A stretch of DNA of 64,000 nucleotides from Apilactobacillus micheneri (GCF_002993975.1 NZ_POSO01000003.1:192587-256586); one strand, 5' to 3'. Counted from the first letter of the stretch, positions 19,596-29,949 are shown. Numbers and translations: made by a program. Notes: generated by a model from the letters alone, not told the origin.

Positions 19596-21356
19596 TTATA
19601 ATGAATTAGCAGCACCACTGTATACAATACCACGACGAGCATCAACAGTGATTGTTTGTCCATCAGAAATTTCTTCAGTTGCGCCAGTTGCACTAACGAT
19701 AACTGGAATGCCTAATGAAATACCAACTACCGCTGCATGTGATGTCATTCCACCATTTTCAACGATAATTGCGCTAGCTTTCTTCATTGCTGGTAAGAAG
19801 TCTTTGTTAGTGTTCTTAGCCACTAACACGCCACCGTCTACAGCTTTGCTGTTTGCGTCGGCAGCGTTACTTGCTAAAAAAGCCTTACCAATAACGGTCT
19901 TATCACCGATTCCTTGTCCTTGTGATAATTCTGAACCGATTAATTTAACACGCATAACGTTAGTAGTACCTTTTTCGCCAACTGGAACACCAGCAACGAT
20001 TAATACTAAGTCGCCTTCCTTAGATAAGCCTGATTCAACAGCTTTCTTAGCAGCAAAATCAAACATACCATCTGTAGTTTCTGGCTTGTCAACAACAATT
20101 GGTTGAACACCCCAGTTAACCATTAGGCCACGACGTACACGATCATCAAAAGTTAATGCTAAAATATCAGCATTTGGATGGTATTTAGAAATCATACGAG
20201 CTGAGTAACCAGTAGTAGTAGTAGTAACAATTGTCTTAATGTCTAAGTCTTTAGCCATTTGAGCAACTTGTTTACCAAATGCTTCAGTTACATCACCATT
20301 CTTGAATTCAGGACGTGCGTCACCGTATTCAGCATAATGGTTTTCAGCTTTAATATCTAATTTATTCATCATTCCAACAGCTTTAGCTGGGTAAGCACCA
20401 TTAGCACTTTCACCTGAAAGCATAGTAGCATCAGTACCACTTAATACAGCATATTCAACATCTGAAGCTTCAGCACGTGTAGGACGTGGATTTTCAATCA
20501 TTGAATCTAGCATTTGAGTAGCAGTGATAACTGGTTTACCCATTTCATTACATCTGTGGATCATATGTTTTTGAACGATTGGAACATTTTCAGCAGGAAT
20601 TTCAACAGCCATGTCTCCACGAGCAATCATTAAACCATCAGAAACCTTCATGATTTCTTCAAAGTTGTCAATTCCTTCTTGTGATTCAATCTTAGGGAAA
20701 ATTTGAACATCTTCCATATGTTCTTCTTCAAGTAATTTGCGGATATCTAAGATATCTTGAGGTTTTCTTACGAATGAAGCAGCAATGTAGTTAATGTTCA
20801 TCTTTGATAAACCAAAGCGAATATCACTTGAATCTTTTTCAGTGATACCTGGTAAATTAATTGATACTCCTGGAGCATCAACAGTTTTACGTGAACCTAA
20901 AGTGGCATTATTTTGAGCAGTAACAACTAATTCTTTGTTATCAGTATCTTTATCTTCAACAACAGCATCTAAAATACCATCATCAAATAAAACATGTCCA
21001 CCAACTTTAACATCATCAAATAGGCCTGGGTAAGTAACGGCAATTTTGTCCTTAGTACCTTCTAGACTACTATCCATTGAAATTCTGAATTGGTCATCGG
21101 TATGAAAATCAATCTTACCATCTTTTTGCTTAGAGGTACGAATTTCAGCACCTTTAGTATCAAGCATGATACCCATTGATTTACCTGTCTTCTTTTCAGC
21201 TTCATGAACTTTGTCTAAACGACCTAAATGTTCTTCATGATCACCATGTGAAAAATTAAATCTGAAAACATTAGCTCCTGAGTTAATTAAACTAGCAATA
21301 GTTTCAACATCATTACTAGCAGGTCCTAATGTACTTACGATTTTTGTTTTTTTCAT
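19596..21356 (-). CDS. pyk: pyruvate kinase with C-terminal PEP-utiliser domain
   Basis: Converts PEP and ADP to pyruvate and ATP, the last glycolytic ATP-yielding step. Substrate-binding blocks are intact: RFNFSHGDH (Arg32 region), FPKIESQEG with the catalytic Lys, and RGDMAVE. The 586-aa length includes the extra C-terminal domain with a TSHAA motif (538-542) that resembles the phosphohistidine domain of PEP synthase; this is usual in Bacillus and Lactobacillus. Its codons are richer in preferred choices, as expected for a highly expressed gene. It lies directly downstream of dnaE without pfkA. Confidence 0.98.
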   Translation of the reverse strand: MKKTKIVSTLGPASNDVETIASLINSGANVFRFNFSHGDHEEHLGRLDKVHEAEKKTGKSMGIMLDTKGAEIRTSKQKDGKIDFHTDDQFRISMDSSLEGTKDKIAVTYPGLFDDVKVGGHVLFDDGILDAVVEDKDTDNKELVVTAQNNATLGSRKTVDAPGVSINLPGITEKDSSDIRFGLSKMNINYIAASFVRKPQDILDIRKLLEEEHMEDVQIFPKIESQEGIDNFEEIMKVSDGLMIARGDMAVEIPAENVPIVQKHMIHRCNEMGKPVITATQMLDSMIENPRPTRAEASDVEYAVLSGTDATMLSGESANGAYPAKAVGMMNKLDIKAENHYAEYGDARPEFKNGDVTEAFGKQVAQMAKDLDIKTIVTTTTTGYSARMISKYHPNADILALTFDDRVRRGLMVNWGVQPIVVDKPETTDGMFDFAAKKAVESGLSKEGDLVLIVAGVPVGEKGTTNVMRVKLIGSELSQGQGIGDKTVIGKAFLASNAADANSKAVDGGVLVAKNTNKDFLPAMKKASAIIVENGGMTSHAAVVGISLGIPVIVSATGATEEISDGQTITVDARRGIVYSGAANSL

Positions 21357-21388
21357 AAGTAAAATCTCTCCTTTTATTTTGTATCAAA

Positions 21389-21417
21389 TATATAATTCAA
21401 TACATAATGGATTTCAA
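21389..21417 (-). promoter_or_regulatory. candidate pyk promoter
   Basis: Leftward TTGAAA (21417-21412), a 17-base spacer, TATATA (21394-21389), then an AAAGGAGAG ribosome site before the pyk ATG. No catabolite-responsive (cre) sequence is evident in the 126-base gap. Confidence 0.65.
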
Positions 21418-21482
21418 TGTAAATTGTATCACTTTTTAAAATCTATGTCTGCTATTTTCTTTATAGTTTCTATAATAAATTA

Positions 21483-24400
21483 TCATTTATAAACAACGTT
21501 ACCATTCCCTAATATATAAATTAGTTTATTAAATAAATTTGAATTATAATTCAAATCATAATTATGATTAAGCAAAGTTGTTTTTTTATTTTTTTCACGA
21601 TAAATAATTACCCGATTATTCCCATAATTATTCTTTATTTCTTGATATAGAATATTTATGTTCTCAGGTGAATCATGATCACTGTCTATTTTTAAATACC
21701 ACTTTTTATTCGAATTATCCCGATTATTTTTTATTAAATCACTTTTAACATTCGCTGCAGGATATATTTTATTAGCAATAATTTGAGCACCATCTCGTTG
21801 TTCAACTTTGCCTTTAATTAAAACTACAATTCCATTTTTAAACCAATCCTTAATCATAGTAAACACATTAGGAAAAATGGTGATACTTAAGCCACCAGAT
21901 AAATCAGTACCATGAGCAAAAGCCATTTCCTTACCGTTTTTTGTTCTAATTTGTTTGATGGAATCTAAATACAAAACAGTGTATATATCACCTTTATATT
22001 CCAATACACTATCAGATGAAACAATATTAATACTATTAAAAATATTTATATATTGTTCTACAGGATGTCCAGATAAATATGCACCCAAATATTCATTTTC
22101 TTTTTGTAATTTTTCATTTAAAGGCATTTCATCCAAATGTTTTATTTTAGGCTTTAGTGCATCAAATAATTCCATTGAATTACCGCTTAAATTAATGGAG
22201 TCGATAAATTCAGGGATTGATGCTAACAATTCCGAACGGTTATATCCAAAGTCATCCATTGCACCCGAATAAACAAGCGAATTAATCAAATCTATTTTTC
22301 TATATTTAGAATCAATTCTTTGCAGAAATTGTTCTAAGTTATTAAATAGACCATTAGTATTTCGCTCATCAATTAAATCATTAATAAAATCACTACGTAG
22401 TCCCTTAATAGAACCTAAGCCGAATAACACATTATTATGATATATTTTAAATTCCTTATCACTAATATTAATATTAGGGCCATCAACTTTTATATTTCGC
22501 TTTTTTAATTCTGTTAAATAAATCTTAGTTTTTTTATTATTATTCAATACTGAGTTTAATATGCTAACAAAAAACTGCATACTGTAATGAGCTTTTAAAT
22601 AGGCTAATTCAAAGGCCATTTTGCTATAAGCAACAGCATGTGATTTATTAAAACCATAACTGGCAAACTGATCAATATAATCAAAAGTTTGTTTGGCAGC
22701 TGTTTCACTATATCCTTTTTCTAAAGCTCCACTAATAAATTTGGATTTCATTGAATCCATTACATCATGCTTTTTCTTGCTCATAGCCCTTCTAAGTAAA
22801 TCGGCTTCACCTAAAGTAAATCCACCCATTGTAGAAGCAACTCGCATAACTTGCTCTTGATAAACAATAATACCAAAAGTTGGTCCTAAAATAGATTTTA
22901 ATGTGTCATCAGCATAAGTAACATTTTCCTGGCCATTTTTACGTTTGATAAAAGATTCAATATTCCCCATTGGGCCTGGACGATACAAAGCATCAACTGC
23001 AGCAACCAAATTAAAATTATTCGGTTGCAATGCTTTTAATACTCTCTTAATACCAGCAGATTCAAACTGAAAAATACCGTTAGTATCCCCTCTTTTAAAT
23101 AAAGACAAGGTTTTTGAATCATCTAAATTAATGTTTCTGATACTAAAATTATTGTTTGCTTCGCTTTTTACATGATTAACAATATCTGCAAGTAATGAAA
23201 GGTTCCTCAATCCTAAAAAGTCAATTTTTAAAAGACCTATCTCTTCAACGTAGTTTTTAGAATACTGAGTCATCAAAATGCCTTCACTGCCATTTTGCAG
23301 AGGTGCAGTTTTCACTAATTTATCTTTACTTAAAATTAAACCAGCAGCATGCGTTGAATAATGTCTTGGCAGTCCCTCTAATTTTCTAGCAGTATCAAAT
23401 AAAAGCCGATTAAGATGATTATCACTAACCAAATTTTTTAGTTTTTGTGATTGATCATAAGCAGCATCTAAAGTAATATGTAACTGATTACTAGGAATTG
23501 CATTACTCCAATCACTCATTTGATAAGGAGACAAACCAAAAGTTCTACCTACATCCCTTAAAACTTGTTTAGCTGCCATTGTTCCAAAAGTAACAATTTG
23601 TGCAACATGGTCATCCCCATATTTATTATGAACATAGTCTAAGACTTGTTCTCTTTTATCATCTGGTATATCTAAATCAATATCTGGCATCTGAGCACGT
23701 TCTTCATTTAAGAAACGTTCAAAAAGTAAATCATACCCAATTGGATCTACATCAGTAATATATAAGCAATATGCTACTAAAGATCCAGCAGCTGATCCTC
23801 TTCCTGGACCAGTCATAATATTAGCTTTATGTGCATAATTAATTACGTCCCAAACAATTAAAAAATAGTCATCAAAATTCATACGGTCAATAACTGATAA
23901 CTCATATTTTAATCTTTCATAATATTGTTTTTGATTATCCTTAAGTATATTTAATTCATCAAATCTTGCTAATAATCCTTTTTTACACAACTGTTTTAAA
24001 TATTCTTTTGATGACAAACCATAATTGTTTTTAAATTTAGGTAATTGTGGTTGTTTCTTATCAATTGTCACATTGGTGGCATGAATAATAGCTTCATTAT
24101 TTTTTACAATATCTTGATGGCCAGATGAAACAAAATTATTAATAAAATCATTTTTAGGTTTTAACCAGTTATCATCTTTTAAATTACTTTCTTCAAGCGG
24201 ATTAGAAAATTTTTCACCATTATCTACATATCGCAAAACTTTAAGCGCAAAAGAATCATCTTTATCTATATTTTGCACTTTAGAGAAAGCAACAAGCTTA
24301 ATATCCAACTTGAGTTTAATTATAGAATCATAATATCCATTATTAAGATCTTTATCACTAATACCAAAATATAAGTTATTATAGTCAACAAATTCATTTA

Positions 24401-24833
24401 AAAAATCAGAAACTTTTTCAAAATTATCTTGTTTAATCAAGCTTGCAATGTTGCCGTAATTAGGAATAACAATAAATAAATCATTTAGGACCGGTTTTAT
24501 GTCAGATAATGATATTTTTTCAGATTCATTAGTCATCTTTTTAGTGGATATCTTCATTAATTTTTGATAACCATTATTATTTTTAGCAATTAAAACTAGT
24601 TTAAATTGGTCGTCATTTAATCCATTAAGTTCAATTGTTAAACCGATAATTGGATGAATATTATTTTTTATGCACTTATTATAAAATTCAATAGCACCGT
24701 ACATAACATTTTCATCAGTTAAAGCTAAAGCATTATAGCCTCTTTGCTTAGCCGCCGAAATTAAATTATCAATTGAAATAGTGCTATTTAATAAACTATA
24801 TGAACTTATTACATTTAAAGGTACATAATCCAT
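21483..24833 (-). CDS. dnaE: DNA polymerase III alpha subunit, DnaE type
   Basis: Replicative or primer-extending C-family polymerase of 1116 aa. The order is PHP domain (1-270), palm with GPGRGSAAGSLV (near 345) and the catalytic PDIDLDIPDD block (about 380-389), fingers, helix-hairpin-helix and C-terminal OB fold. The N-terminus reads VPLNVISSYSLL where active PHP domains have HxH, so the metal site of the PHP domain is lost; proofreading is not expected from this subunit. Low-GC Gram-positives also have PolC, which is outside this window. It is divergent from the yjzD-like gene. Confidence 0.97.
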   Translation of the reverse strand: MDYVPLNVISSYSLLNSTISIDNLISAAKQRGYNALALTDENVMYGAIEFYNKCIKNNIHPIIGLTIELNGLNDDQFKLVLIAKNNNGYQKLMKISTKKMTNESEKISLSDIKPVLNDLFIVIPNYGNIASLIKQDNFEKVSDFLNEFVDYNNLYFGISDKDLNNGYYDSIIKLKLDIKLVAFSKVQNIDKDDSFALKVLRYVDNGEKFSNPLEESNLKDDNWLKPKNDFINNFVSSGHQDIVKNNEAIIHATNVTIDKKQPQLPKFKNNYGLSSKEYLKQLCKKGLLARFDELNILKDNQKQYYERLKYELSVIDRMNFDDYFLIVWDVINYAHKANIMTGPGRGSAAGSLVAYCLYITDVDPIGYDLLFERFLNEERAQMPDIDLDIPDDKREQVLDYVHNKYGDDHVAQIVTFGTMAAKQVLRDVGRTFGLSPYQMSDWSNAIPSNQLHITLDAAYDQSQKLKNLVSDNHLNRLLFDTARKLEGLPRHYSTHAAGLILSKDKLVKTAPLQNGSEGILMTQYSKNYVEEIGLLKIDFLGLRNLSLLADIVNHVKSEANNNFSIRNINLDDSKTLSLFKRGDTNGIFQFESAGIKRVLKALQPNNFNLVAAVDALYRPGPMGNIESFIKRKNGQENVTYADDTLKSILGPTFGIIVYQEQVMRVASTMGGFTLGEADLLRRAMSKKKHDVMDSMKSKFISGALEKGYSETAAKQTFDYIDQFASYGFNKSHAVAYSKMAFELAYLKAHYSMQFFVSILNSVLNNNKKTKIYLTELKKRNIKVDGPNINISDKEFKIYHNNVLFGLGSIKGLRSDFINDLIDERNTNGLFNNLEQFLQRIDSKYRKIDLINSLVYSGAMDDFGYNRSELLASIPEFIDSINLSGNSMELFDALKPKIKHLDEMPLNEKLQKENEYLGAYLSGHPVEQYINIFNSINIVSSDSVLEYKGDIYTVLYLDSIKQIRTKNGKEMAFAHGTDLSGGLSITIFPNVFTMIKDWFKNGIVVLIKGKVEQRDGAQIIANKIYPAANVKSDLIKNNRDNSNKKWYLKIDSDHDSPENINILYQEIKNNYGNNRVIIYREKNKKTTLLNHNYDLNYNSNLFNKLIYILGNGNVVYK

Positions 24834-24905
24834 AATATAATCATCCCTTTCTATTTGAATATTATAACAAATAATTTTATCATGCTCATACGATTATATT
24901 TATAA

Positions 24906-24935
24906 TTGTATTTAAAGATAGATATGTGATAAAAT
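24906..24935 (+). promoter_or_regulatory. promoter of the YjzD-like gene
   Basis: TTGTAT (24906-24911), an 18-base spacer and TAAAAT (24930-24935), with a TG element just before the -10 (GTGATAAAAT). A GAGGTGG ribosome site follows. Confidence 0.6.
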
Positions 24936-24961
24936 TTTTATGAATTGCGAGGTGGATAGTA

Positions 24962-25150
24962 ATGAAATTTCTTACAAAAAATTTAACAGTTGTTTTTTGG
25001 TCAGCTATTTTTGGTGAAATTATCGGATACATCGTAGGTCAATTGGAGAATCAAACTTACTCTTCAATTAGTATCGCAGTTGTAACAGTAATTACTGCAC
25101 TTATTTTAGTTAACTGTGTAACTTTAATTTCTGGTAATGCAAACAAATAA
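24962..25150 (+). CDS. small membrane protein, YjzD/DUF2929 family
   Basis: A 62-aa protein of two predicted transmembrane helices (about 8-26 and 36-57), preceded by GAGGTGG and its own promoter and followed by a terminator, so it is a genuine monocistronic gene despite its size. It matches the small YjzD-like (DUF2929) proteins found next to dnaE or clpB in lactobacilli. The function is unknown. A conserved glutamate in the first helix region (FGEIIGY) is notable. Confidence 0.82.
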   Translation: MKFLTKNLTVVFWSAIFGEIIGYIVGQLENQTYSSISIAVVTVITALILVNCVTLISGNANK

Positions 25151-25156
25151 GCAAAC

Positions 25157-25195
25157 AAAAAAGAGTTTAAGCTTGATAGCTTAAGCTCTTTTTAT
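25157..25195. terminator. bidirectional terminator between the YjzD-like gene and clpB
   Basis: Arms at 25159-25172 and 25179-25192 (one G-U pair) with A-rich and T-rich flanks on both sides, so it can end transcription of both convergent genes. Confidence 0.88.
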
Positions 25196-27778
25196 TTATT
25201 TAAAAGATAGTTTGTCACCATCTAAGTTAATGTTAACAGTGGATTTAGGCTTTATCTTATTGCCAATAATCAATTTTGCTAAAGGTGTTTCAACATAACG
25301 AGTTACAAACCTTTGTAATGGTCGAGCTCCATATTGAGGTTCATATCCGTTTTTAGCAATCCAGTCTAGCGATTCATCACTAATTTTAATTTTAATTTGT
25401 TGATCTTGTAGACGTGAGGATAATTTATCAACTAATTTTTTGACTATTAACTTCACATCATCAATTGATAATGGTTTAAACATAATTACATCATCAATAC
25501 GATTTAAAAATTCAGGCTTAAAGCTTGTTTTTAACAAATCATTAACCTGACTTTTGGCTTCACTACTAATATCACCATTTTCATCAGTACCTTTTAATAG
25601 CAAATCAGAACCTAAATTAGAAGTCATAATTAAAATAGTATTCTTAAAGTCAATTGTACGACCTTGACCGTCGGTTAAACGACCATCGTCTAACACTTGT
25701 AATAAGATATTAAATACATCCGGATGTGCCTTTTCAATTTCGTCAAATAAAACAATTGTATATGGATTTCTTCTAACCGCTTCTGTTAGTTGGCCACCTT
25801 CTTCATATCCCACATATCCAGGAGCAGCTCCTACTAATCTAGAAACAGAAGCTTTTTCCATATATTCTGACATATCAATTCTAACCATATGATCTTCAGA
25901 ATCAAATAAATTGGCAGCAAGTGATTTGGCCAATTCTGTTTTACCTACACCGGTAGGTCCTAAAAACAAGAAAGAACCTAAAGGCTTACTTGGATCTTGT
26001 AAACCTGCACGTGATCTTAAAACTGCATCAGAAACTGCTTCAACAGCTTCATTTTGTCCAATTACACGTTGGTGTAAATTATCATCTAAGTGTAGTAATT
26101 TAGCACGTTCGCCTTGCATTAAACGGTTAACTGGAATTCCAGTTTCTCTACTTAAAATATTCCCAATTTCATTTTCAGTAACAGATTCACTAACTAACCA
26201 ATCATCATTATGATCTTGGCCTTCCATTTGCTTAAGCTCTTCTTCTAACTTAGGAATAGTTCCATGCTGTAATACAGCAGCCTTATTTAAATCATAAGAA
26301 CTTTCGGCTTGCTGTAAATCATTTTTGGCCTGATCTAATTCAGATTTCTTATCCCCTAATTTTTGAATAGAACTTTTTTCTTGTTGCCATCTAGCATTTA
26401 GATTATTAACGGTTTCTTTTAAATTAACTAATTGGGGTTCTAATTCTGATAAACGATTTTTAGATTCGTCATCGCTTTCATTCTTTAGAGCAGCTTCCTC
26501 AACTTCAGCTCGGATAAGCTTACGATGAGCTTGATCTAACTCAGTAGGACTAGAATTCATTTCAACCTCAATCGTAGAAGAAGCCTCATCCACTAAATCA
26601 ATTGCTTTATCCGGCAAGAATCGATCAGTGATATATCGATCAGATAATTTAGCTGCAGCCACTAATGCATTATCATGAATTCTTACTCCATGATGAATTT
26701 CAAGACGTTCTTTAATTCCTCTTAAAATAGTAATAGTGTCATCAACACTTGGTTCATTAACGTGAACCCTTTGGAAACGACGTTCTAGTGCTTTATCTTT
26801 TTCTAAATACTTACGATATTCATCTAAAGTAGTAGCACCAATTAAATGTAAATCACCACGCGCTAACATGGGTTTTAACATATTACCAGCATCCATACTA
26901 CCTTCAGATTTACCAGCACCAACAATATTATGAATTTCATCGATAAACATAATAATTTTACCTTCAGATTTTTTAACTGCTTTTAAAACAGCTTTTAATC
27001 GTTCTTCAAATTCACCACGATATTTAGCACCAGCAATCAATGAGCTCATATCTAATTCAAATAATTGCTTATCTTTCAAGTTATCAGGAACATCATTTAC
27101 AGCAATTCTCTTAGCTAAGCCTTCAACAATTGCTGTTTTTCCAACACCAGGATCCCCTAATAAGATTGGATTATTTTTGGTCATTCGAGAAAGAATTCTA
27201 ATAACATCTAATATTTCTTCATCACGACCAATAATGGGACCTAATTTGCCGGCACGAGCCTCTTTAACCAAATCGACACCATATTTTTTTAACGCTTGGA
27301 AATTGTCTTCTTGATTCTTAGAAGTCACTTTTTCACCTCCACGAATTTTTTCTACTTCATTAGTTACTTTTTGTTTAGTAATATCATTTTCTTTTAAATA
27401 ATCGCTTAATTTGTCACCACTAACATCCATTAAAGCAATTGTTAGTGTATCAACGGCAACATATTGGTCACCTAATTTATCTTTAATTTGATTAGCATTC
27501 TGCATTAATTGATACATATTTGATGAAATATTTTGTCCATAAGAGACATTACTGCCCTCAACAGTTGAAATACTATCTAATTCTTTATCAATTTCTGCTT
27601 CTAATTTTTTTACGTCTAAACCTAGTTCAGAATAAATTTGACGAGCCAATTCACCAGGTTGAACCAAAAATTTAAATAAATGAGCAATCGTAATTTCTTG
27701 ATGCTTACGGTTAACTGCAACTTTTTGTGCTTCAGCCAATGCTTTTGTTACCGCTTCTGTTAAATCATCTGGATTCAA
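25196..27778 (-). CDS. clpB: ATP-dependent disaggregase ClpB
   Basis: Hexameric AAA+ chaperone that rescues aggregated proteins with DnaK. The 860 aa contain the N-domain, AAA1 with GDPGVGKTA (208-216), the long coiled-coil middle domain (about 400-520) that separates ClpB from ClpC, and AAA2 with GPTGVGKTE (about 604-612). The likely start is TTG at 27778, behind GTAGGTGGA. A candidate CtsR box (27875-27891) and an unusual double palindrome (27809-27840) lie upstream, suggesting heat-shock control. It is convergent with the YjzD-like gene. Confidence 0.97.
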   Translation of the reverse strand: MNPDDLTEAVTKALAEAQKVAVNRKHQEITIAHLFKFLVQPGELARQIYSELGLDVKKLEAEIDKELDSISTVEGSNVSYGQNISSNMYQLMQNANQIKDKLGDQYVAVDTLTIALMDVSGDKLSDYLKENDITKQKVTNEVEKIRGGEKVTSKNQEDNFQALKKYGVDLVKEARAGKLGPIIGRDEEILDVIRILSRMTKNNPILLGDPGVGKTAIVEGLAKRIAVNDVPDNLKDKQLFELDMSSLIAGAKYRGEFEERLKAVLKAVKKSEGKIIMFIDEIHNIVGAGKSEGSMDAGNMLKPMLARGDLHLIGATTLDEYRKYLEKDKALERRFQRVHVNEPSVDDTITILRGIKERLEIHHGVRIHDNALVAAAKLSDRYITDRFLPDKAIDLVDEASSTIEVEMNSSPTELDQAHRKLIRAEVEEAALKNESDDESKNRLSELEPQLVNLKETVNNLNARWQQEKSSIQKLGDKKSELDQAKNDLQQAESSYDLNKAAVLQHGTIPKLEEELKQMEGQDHNDDWLVSESVTENEIGNILSRETGIPVNRLMQGERAKLLHLDDNLHQRVIGQNEAVEAVSDAVLRSRAGLQDPSKPLGSFLFLGPTGVGKTELAKSLAANLFDSEDHMVRIDMSEYMEKASVSRLVGAAPGYVGYEEGGQLTEAVRRNPYTIVLFDEIEKAHPDVFNILLQVLDDGRLTDGQGRTIDFKNTILIMTSNLGSDLLLKGTDENGDISSEAKSQVNDLLKTSFKPEFLNRIDDVIMFKPLSIDDVKLIVKKLVDKLSSRLQDQQIKIKISDESLDWIAKNGYEPQYGARPLQRFVTRYVETPLAKLIIGNKIKPKSTVNINLDGDKLSFK

Positions 27779-27808
27779 TATATTCCACCTACTTTATATA
27801 ATAAAAAA

Positions 27809-27840
27809 TACTTATAAGTTGATTACTCAACTTATAAGTA
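27809..27840. repeat. 13-bp inverted repeat made of two 10-bp palindromes, upstream of clpB
   Basis: Arms 27809-27821 and 27828-27840 are perfectly complementary around a 6-base loop. Each arm contains the self-complementary ACTTATAAGT, the two copies lying exactly 20 bp apart. On the minus strand it is followed by a T-rich stretch, so it may simply be an AT-rich terminator for pepT; it could equally be a double operator or an mRNA hairpin in the clpB leader. Confidence 0.75.
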
Positions 27841-27874
27841 AATTTTACCAAAACATTAATTTAATTAAAAATAA

Positions 27875-27891
27875 TTTGACCATTATTGACT
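27875..27891 (-). promoter_or_regulatory. candidate CtsR operator of clpB
   Basis: On the minus strand two direct heptads AGTCAAT and GGTCAAA are separated by 3 bases, matching the known CtsR pattern (A/GGTCAAA-N3-A/GGTCAAA) except for one base. It lies about 100 bases before the clpB start. ctsR itself is not in the window. Confidence 0.55.
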
Positions 27892-27893
27892 AA

Positions 27894-29129
27894 TTATTTT
27901 TTAACATTTAAATTAGCAATTTCAATTAATAAATCACAAGCTTTTTCCATCGTTTGTAGTGAAACATATTCAAAACGACCATGCATATTTTCACCACCTG
28001 CAAAAATGTTAGGTGTGGGTAAGCCCATGAATGAAATTTTAGATCCATCTGTACCGCCACGGACTGGAAAAATATCAGGCTTAATATTTATATTATTCAT
28101 CGCTTGTTTGGCTAAATCAACCACTGTCATATCTTGATTGATTACTTCTGCCATATTATAATACTGATCTTTTATATCGACATTAATTAGTGGTTCATCA
28201 AATTGTTTATTCATTTCTTCTGCAATTTTATTAAAATATTTTTTTCTGGAATTAAAACGATTTTCGTCATGATCTCTGATAATATAATTTAATTTAGTAT
28301 GATCTACCGTCCCATTAAAATTGGTCAAGAAATAAAAACCGTCTCGTCCGTCTGTAACTTCTGGACGTTCATACTTAGGTAAACTTTCATTGAATTGCAT
28401 TCCAATTAATGCAGAATTAATCATAACCCCTTTAGCCTCTGCAGGATGCACATCTGTTCCTTTAATATCTACAGTTGCTGAAGCAGCATTGAAAGTCTCA
28501 TATTGCAATTGACCTAACGATCCACCATCAACTGTATATGCAATATCAGCTCCAAAATCTTTAGTATCAAAATTGTCAGCACCTGTTCCAATTTCTTCAT
28601 CGGGACCAAAACCGATTTCAATTTCACCATGCTTAATTTCCGGATGATTAATTAAATAATCCATAGAAGTTATAATTTCTGCAACCCCTGCTTTATCATC
28701 AGCTCCCAATAAAGTATTACCATCGGTAGTAATTAAAGTTTGCCCATTATATTTTTTTAAGCTAGGAAATACTTTAGGGTCTAATTTGTATTCTCCATTA
28801 CCCAAATGAATCACAGAGTTACCATCATATTTTTCAATTATTTGTGGATTTACATTTTCAGAATTAAAATCAGCAGTATCAACATGTGAAATAAAACCAA
28901 TCTTTTTTACTTTTTTATTAATATTTGAAGGTAAAGTAGCGAATACATAACCACTTGATTCATTAGTTCTAACATGTTCTAATCCAATGGACTTCAATTG
29001 TATTTTTAAGTCATTGAGAAAATTAACTTGTTCTTTAGAAGAAGGTATTTTATTAGTGTTTTCATTAGAGCGGGTGTTAATTTTCACATAGCTTAAAAAT
29101 CTTGGTAATAATGATTCATATTTATGCAT
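27894..29129 (-). CDS. pepT: peptidase T (tripeptidase)
   Basis: Zinc aminotripeptidase of the M20 family that releases the N-terminal residue of tripeptides in the cytoplasm. Metal-site landmarks are HVDTAD (near 80), GADDKAG (near 142) and PDEEIG (near 175). The 411-aa length is standard. It follows the NIF3-family gene by 16 bases. Peptide breakdown fits the amino-acid-dependent lifestyle of lactic acid bacteria. Confidence 0.95.
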   Translation of the reverse strand: MHKYESLLPRFLSYVKINTRSNENTNKIPSSKEQVNFLNDLKIQLKSIGLEHVRTNESSGYVFATLPSNINKKVKKIGFISHVDTADFNSENVNPQIIEKYDGNSVIHLGNGEYKLDPKVFPSLKKYNGQTLITTDGNTLLGADDKAGVAEIITSMDYLINHPEIKHGEIEIGFGPDEEIGTGADNFDTKDFGADIAYTVDGGSLGQLQYETFNAASATVDIKGTDVHPAEAKGVMINSALIGMQFNESLPKYERPEVTDGRDGFYFLTNFNGTVDHTKLNYIIRDHDENRFNSRKKYFNKIAEEMNKQFDEPLINVDIKDQYYNMAEVINQDMTVVDLAKQAMNNINIKPDIFPVRGGTDGSKISFMGLPTPNIFAGGENMHGRFEYVSLQTMEKACDLLIEIANLNVKK

Positions 29130-29145
29130 ATTAAGTTAACTCCTT

Positions 29146-29949
29146 TTAAATGAATGTAAATGGATCTGTATTTATATCAGACTCTATCACTTCTACATTC
29201 CAATTCAATTGATTTGCCCATTTTCTAAACATTGCGGCTAAATAAGGCTTACAAATACTTTCAATATGATGTCCTGGATCAACAACTGAAAAATCAGAAG
29301 CTAACATATCATGCCCTACATGATAATATACATCACCGGTAACATAAACATCGGCACCTTTATTCTTAGCAATATTAAAGAATTTACCGCCATCACCACC
29401 TAAAATGGCTACTTTATTCACTAATTTATCCGGGGTATTACTAATTAATCGAAGACCGCTAATATTAAATTGTTTTTTACAGAATTCAGCAAATTCGTAA
29501 ACTGTCATGGTATTAGAAAGCATCCCAATTCTACCCATAAAGTATTCATGGTTGTTCATCTTAGCTTGATAAACTAATCCTTTAGTATCTTTTAACTGCA
29601 AACTATCTGCTAACCAATCATTCATGCCATCAACAGCATTATCTAAATTAGTATGAGCCGAGTAAACAGTAATATGATGCTCAATTATTTTCGCATACAT
29701 ACTATTTTGTGGATTACTAAGATCTAAATTTTTAGCTGGGCGGAACATCAAAGGATGATGAGAAAAAATAAAATCAACCTGATTATTAATTGCTTCGTCA
29801 ACTACTTCAGGCCTTACATCTAAAGTTGTCATAATTTTATGAACATCCTGATTTAACGATCCAATTTGTAGTCCAATTGGATCTCCATCAACTGCAATAT
29901 TTTTAGGAGCAAATTTTTCAAATTGCTTTACTAATTCAATTACCTTCAT
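29146..29949 (-). CDS. NIF3-family dinuclear metal-centre protein
   Basis: A 267-aa member of the NIF3/YqfO family, which forms a toroidal hexamer with a two-metal site. Metal ligands are visible in FSHHPLMF (near 62-68) and in the C-terminal TGDVYYHVGHDM and DPGHHIES segments. It lacks the inserted CutA-like domain that makes B. subtilis YqfO about 370 aa. The biochemical role is unsettled; the older name, GTP cyclohydrolase 1 type 2, is doubtful. It is adjacent to trmK with no gap, as in most Firmicutes. Confidence 0.92.
   Translation of the reverse strand: MKVIELVKQFEKFAPKNIAVDGDPIGLQIGSLNQDVHKIMTTLDVRPEVVDEAINNQVDFIFSHHPLMFRPAKNLDLSNPQNSMYAKIIEHHITVYSAHTNLDNAVDGMNDWLADSLQLKDTKGLVYQAKMNNHEYFMGRIGMLSNTMTVYEFAEFCKKQFNISGLRLISNTPDKLVNKVAILGGDGGKFFNIAKNKGADVYVTGDVYYHVGHDMLASDFSVVDPGHHIESICKPYLAAMFRKWANQLNWNVEVIESDINTDPFTFI

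Noticed and set aside
19648-20106. Long plus-strand open frame opposite pyk
   Set aside because: It is antisense to a strongly conserved gene, has no ribosome site and reflects the codon bias of pyk.
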